Position numbers and translations under genes: made by a program
Notes under the pieces: generated by a model
Seen by the model: the letters and a program-made list of their open reading frames with translations, nothing else
What the model was told of the DNA's origin: nothing
Database searches by the model: none
Part shown: one piece after another, positions 61,597 to 64,000 of the stretch
Position numbering within the stretch: the first letter of the stretch is position 1
Layout: the number at the start of each line of letters is the position of its first letter
Origin: JAADJA01 sp963840975
Lineage (GTDB): Bacteria > Bacteroidota > Bacteroidia > Bacteroidales > JAADJA01
Assembly (NCBI GenBank): GCA_963840975.1
Contig: CAWJBC010000021.1
Location: 310,001-374,000 of the forward strand
Direction: 5' to 3'
Length of the DNA stretch: 64,000 bases

Positions 61597-61998
61597 TTAA
61601 TAAGGTTTTTCAATATCCGGAGCGCTAAATAAGTGATCCCTCGTTTTGAAAACTGATTCCGAACCCTGTTTCCATTTTTTCATCAGCAAAACATCTTTAC
61701 CGGCTGCCTTCCTGAAAAGACCAACCGGCAGCACCATGAAAATATAAACAAGGAAAAGGAGAATTTTCGAGACAATTGTACCCATTACATGTGCTAATCC
61801 GAACCAAATAAAAGCCACCGGATAAAAAATCCGGGGTGCAATCATATTAATAACAAGAAGGGGAAGAGCTATTTTCAGGAAAATCCGACCTCCTAAAAAC
61901 AGTTCTAAAGCTAAAAAGATAAGGACCATAGCCATGCCCGTATCCCTTGCTCTGTTTATGTTTATCTCTAAGTTGAAAATATTTTTCAAGTTCTTCAT
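61597..61998 (-). CDS. SxtJ family membrane protein
   Basis: About 133 residues from the ATG at 61998. Two or three transmembrane segments (about 20-38, 40-57, 66-95) and the tail LLMKKWKQGSESVFKTRDHLFSAPDIEKPY, in which the W and FxxRxH are typical. The frame extends upstream to 62076, but the family begins at MKNLKNIFNLE. Found together with DUF5989 and a carbamoyltransferase, as here; the biochemical role is unknown. Confidence 0.82.
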   Translation of the reverse strand: MKNLKNIFNLEININRARDTGMAMVLIFLALELFLGGRIFLKIALPLLVINMIAPRIFYPVAFIWFGLAHVMGTIVSKILLFLVYIFMVLPVGLFRKAAGKDVLLMKKWKQGSESVFKTRDHLFSAPDIEKPY

Positions 61999-62127
61999 TG
62001 ATAAAAAATCTGATCCGGAATTTTTGCAAAGAAAGTAAATATTTCGTTGTCGAAACAGAGGTTTAACAGAACTCAAGATCGTAGAAATGTTTATTCCCGG
62101 TCAGGAATAATTGAATATAAGATATTC

Positions 62128-63144
62128 TTACTTATTTAAAATCCGGGTGATGTTTTCAGCAAACATATTCCATGAGTTTTGCTGTAGGAAGAGATCAATA
62201 GGTGGGTTTGCAATATTAGGTTCTTTTGCAAGCACATCATCTATTACGGTAAACATTTCATCACTTTCTGTGAAAGTACTAATAATTCCATCCTTAGCAA
62301 GATCGGCAAATGCACCCACTTGGGGACCAACAACCCTGCCACCAAATCCTATAGAATCCATAAGCGCTCCGGAACTTAAAATACTCGACTTTGCATAGGT
62401 GAAAAGTACAATTTTCGCCTGACTGATCAATTCCTGCAAAGAGTTGTCATCCATGAAAGCTTCTTTGATAATAATATTTTCACTTTCGAATTGCAACAGT
62501 GATTTGAAATAGTCCTTGTCGTTCGATTTTCCAATAATAAGGGTCTTGTATGATTTTTCCCTTTTCGCTTTGTGCATTAATTCCAGAAACTCAAGAATTC
62601 CTTTATAAGGCGATATGGTTCCCCAAATCAAAATATCATATTTGGGTTCTGTTGTTGATAATTTCCTGCGGTCTTTTATTGGATGCGGAAAGTAGTGAAT
62701 TCTGTTTTTACTCCCTTTCCGCAAGCTTTCCCCGTAGGAAATACCTTCACTCGAATGTGTGATGATGAAATCCGACTTACTGATAAGTTGGTTAAAAATT
62801 AAGTTTTTCAGCCATTTGTGTTTTTTGGAATGAGACAATCGGTTGTGCATAACCCAAACTATCTTTATGCCGGTTAGTTTGGAGATAGCCATAAAAATAA
62901 AGAAGAATACAGTTTGCGAAAATCCGCCTTTTTTTTCCGGTAAATCTTCGATCCAGTTAAAGAGGATGTAATCAATTCGGAATAGATATTTGTAAATATC
63001 AAAAATTCCTTTTTTTGATGGCTTACTTTTATTGACAATAGTAAAAAACTGTTCGATTGAATCTACAAAATCAAATGTATATGGATTGAAAGAAACAATT
63101 TTATCGTTTCGTGCAGAAATAGGATAGAAGTATATTTTTTTCAC
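62128..63144 (-). CDS. GT-B glycosyltransferase
   Basis: 338 residues. The N-terminal half carries the acceptor-side fold (YILFNWIEDLPEKKGG, IKIVWVMHNRLSHSKK, ITHSSEGISYGESL); the C-terminal half has the nucleotide-sugar-binding part (ILIWGTISPYKGILEFLELM, IIIKEAFMDDNSLQELISQAKIVLFTYAKSSILSSGALMDSIGFG). It resembles capsular or O-antigen glycosyltransferases of the GT4-like group. The sugar cannot be named. It starts 3 bp after the WecB/TagA gene ends, so they are co-transcribed. Confidence 0.85.
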   Translation of the reverse strand: MKKIYFYPISARNDKIVSFNPYTFDFVDSIEQFFTIVNKSKPSKKGIFDIYKYLFRIDYILFNWIEDLPEKKGGFSQTVFFFIFMAISKLTGIKIVWVMHNRLSHSKKHKWLKNLIFNQLISKSDFIITHSSEGISYGESLRKGSKNRIHYFPHPIKDRRKLSTTEPKYDILIWGTISPYKGILEFLELMHKAKREKSYKTLIIGKSNDKDYFKSLLQFESENIIIKEAFMDDNSLQELISQAKIVLFTYAKSSILSSGALMDSIGFGGRVVGPQVGAFADLAKDGIISTFTESDEMFTVIDDVLAKEPNIANPPIDLFLQQNSWNMFAENITRILNK

Positions 63145-63147
63145 GTC

Positions 63148-63876
63148 TTACTTTAATCTGAAAATATGGTAATAAAACAGTGGAATCCCAACAGCGTATC
63201 TTTTAAATAATCGGGCAGGTTCCTGCAGCAATCTGAAAATCCATTCAGTCCCGCTGATTTGCATCCACCTGGGCGCCCTTTTTACATTTTCAGAAATGAA
63301 ATCCAAAATGGCACCGCCGGCAACACTAATTTTAACATTGATAAGTTTATTTTTATTTTTGGAGAGCCAAAGTTCCTGCCTCGGAACACCCATCCCAACT
63401 ATCAAAATATCGGTTTTTTTATGAATTATATCGGCAACTATTTCCTGATCGTTGTTAAAATCAAAAAATCCATTCCTTACACCTACAATAAAAATTCCGG
63501 GAAATTTCAATTCAGTCTTTTGCTTTGCGGCTAAAGCGATGCCTTCCTGTCCACCCAGAAAGTAAACATTTTTGCCATAATCTCTTGCAAATTCCAGCAA
63601 CCTGGGAACAAAATCGGTACCGTTCATGTTCTCTTTTAGCTGTATTCCGGCAATTTTTGCTCCTAATTTTATCCCAATCCCATCGTTCAATAACAAATCC
63701 GCTCTGTTGATAGCATCTTTATATTGTGAATTTTTTTGTGCAATATTAAAACAATGGGCATTGACGAAAAACAACAGGTTGTTCATTTCTGATAATAAAA
63801 ACTCCTTACATATCGAAAGTGTTTCCAACGTATTAAGTACATCAAGTTTGATATTGTAAAAAGGAGTTTTATTCAT
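63148..63876 (-). CDS. WecB/TagA/CpsF family glycosyltransferase (GT26)
   Basis: 242 residues with the full family pattern: LLNDGIGIKLGAKIAG, MNGTDFVPRLLEFA, VYFLGGQEGIA, VGMGVPRQELWL and the C-terminal GAILDFISENVKRAPRWMQ and GTEWIFRLLQEPARLFKRY. GT26 enzymes add N-acetylmannosamine-type sugars to lipid-linked intermediates, so this gene probably acts early in making the surface polysaccharide. It is the first gene of this end of the cluster inside the window; the rest lies beyond the right edge or on other DNA. Confidence 0.94.
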   Translation of the reverse strand: MNKTPFYNIKLDVLNTLETLSICKEFLLSEMNNLLFFVNAHCFNIAQKNSQYKDAINRADLLLNDGIGIKLGAKIAGIQLKENMNGTDFVPRLLEFARDYGKNVYFLGGQEGIALAAKQKTELKFPGIFIVGVRNGFFDFNNDQEIVADIIHKKTDILIVGMGVPRQELWLSKNKNKLINVKISVAGGAILDFISENVKRAPRWMQISGTEWIFRLLQEPARLFKRYAVGIPLFYYHIFRLK

Positions 63877-64000
63877 TTTCTAATCAATCGTCAATGCTAT
63901 TTTTAAGTTATCAAATCATGCTTTATAAACCTGAATGAAGGTAATATTTTTTTTATAATTGTATGAAAGTAATGAAAGATATATAAAAGTGACGATTCCA

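Overview
The window comes from a member of the Bacteroidota, most likely a Bacteroidales-like lineage. The evidence is AT-rich DNA, at least two dozen matches to the Bacteroidota -7 promoter element TAnnTTTG placed just upstream of genes on both strands, no obvious Shine-Dalgarno sequences, a fused E1 alpha/beta 2-oxoacid dehydrogenase, type B L31, and a protease with a C-terminal type IX secretion sorting domain. Most of the window is ordinary chromosome; there are no phage or plasmid genes and no CRISPR array.

Layout. 0-6.3 kb: a multi-pass membrane protein, a MITE-like intergenic repeat, and an AmmeMemoRadiSam set (MEMO1-AMMECR1 fusion, a membrane protein with a spermidine-synthase-like domain, and a radical SAM protein), all three apparently membrane-targeted. 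6.3-13 kb: a signalling island with a sigma-70 family factor, a one-pass TPR membrane protein shaped like an anti-sigma factor, a large exported TPR-CHAT protease, a 57-residue secreted peptide gene, and a degenerate histidine kinase. 13-20.2 kb: valS (broken by a frameshift in an A8 run), a WbqC-like gene, three tandem thioredoxins, a stand-alone transposase zinc ribbon, and a ruvX-def-TPR lipoprotein operon. 20.3-30.1 kb: dapD, a family 9 glycosyltransferase, tsaC, a nitrilase, the E1 fusion, an unrecognised exported protein and a tricorn-like protease.

30.1-40.8 kb: a 42-bp tandem repeat, a small membrane protein, a tandem universal stress protein, a Skp/OmpH chaperone, an SMP-30-like protein, a polyamine operon (decarboxylase, agmatinase, deoxyhypusine-synthase-like), a KAS III protein, and a prfA-pyrF-cupin operon. 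40.9-47.5 kb: a frameshifted type IX secreted serine protease, a membrane-anchored receiver domain, rpmE2, a GlmU-like protein and lon. 47.5-58 kb: rnpB (minus strand), an amidohydrolase, and the alpha-2-macroglobulin/PBP1C pair. 58-58.6 kb: a promoter- and terminator-bounded RNA of about 530 nt that I cannot assign to any family. 58.6-64 kb: an HD-domain protein, tRNA-Arg(ACG), and the end of a surface-polysaccharide cluster (carbamoyltransferase, DUF5989, SxtJ, two glycosyltransferases).

The two most promising loci for new biology are the sigma/TPR/CHAT/peptide island (6.86-13.0 kb), which looks like a transmembrane proteolytic signalling circuit, and the orphan structured RNA at 58.03-58.57 kb. 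All family assignments are by recognition of motifs in the translated sequence; no database search was run.
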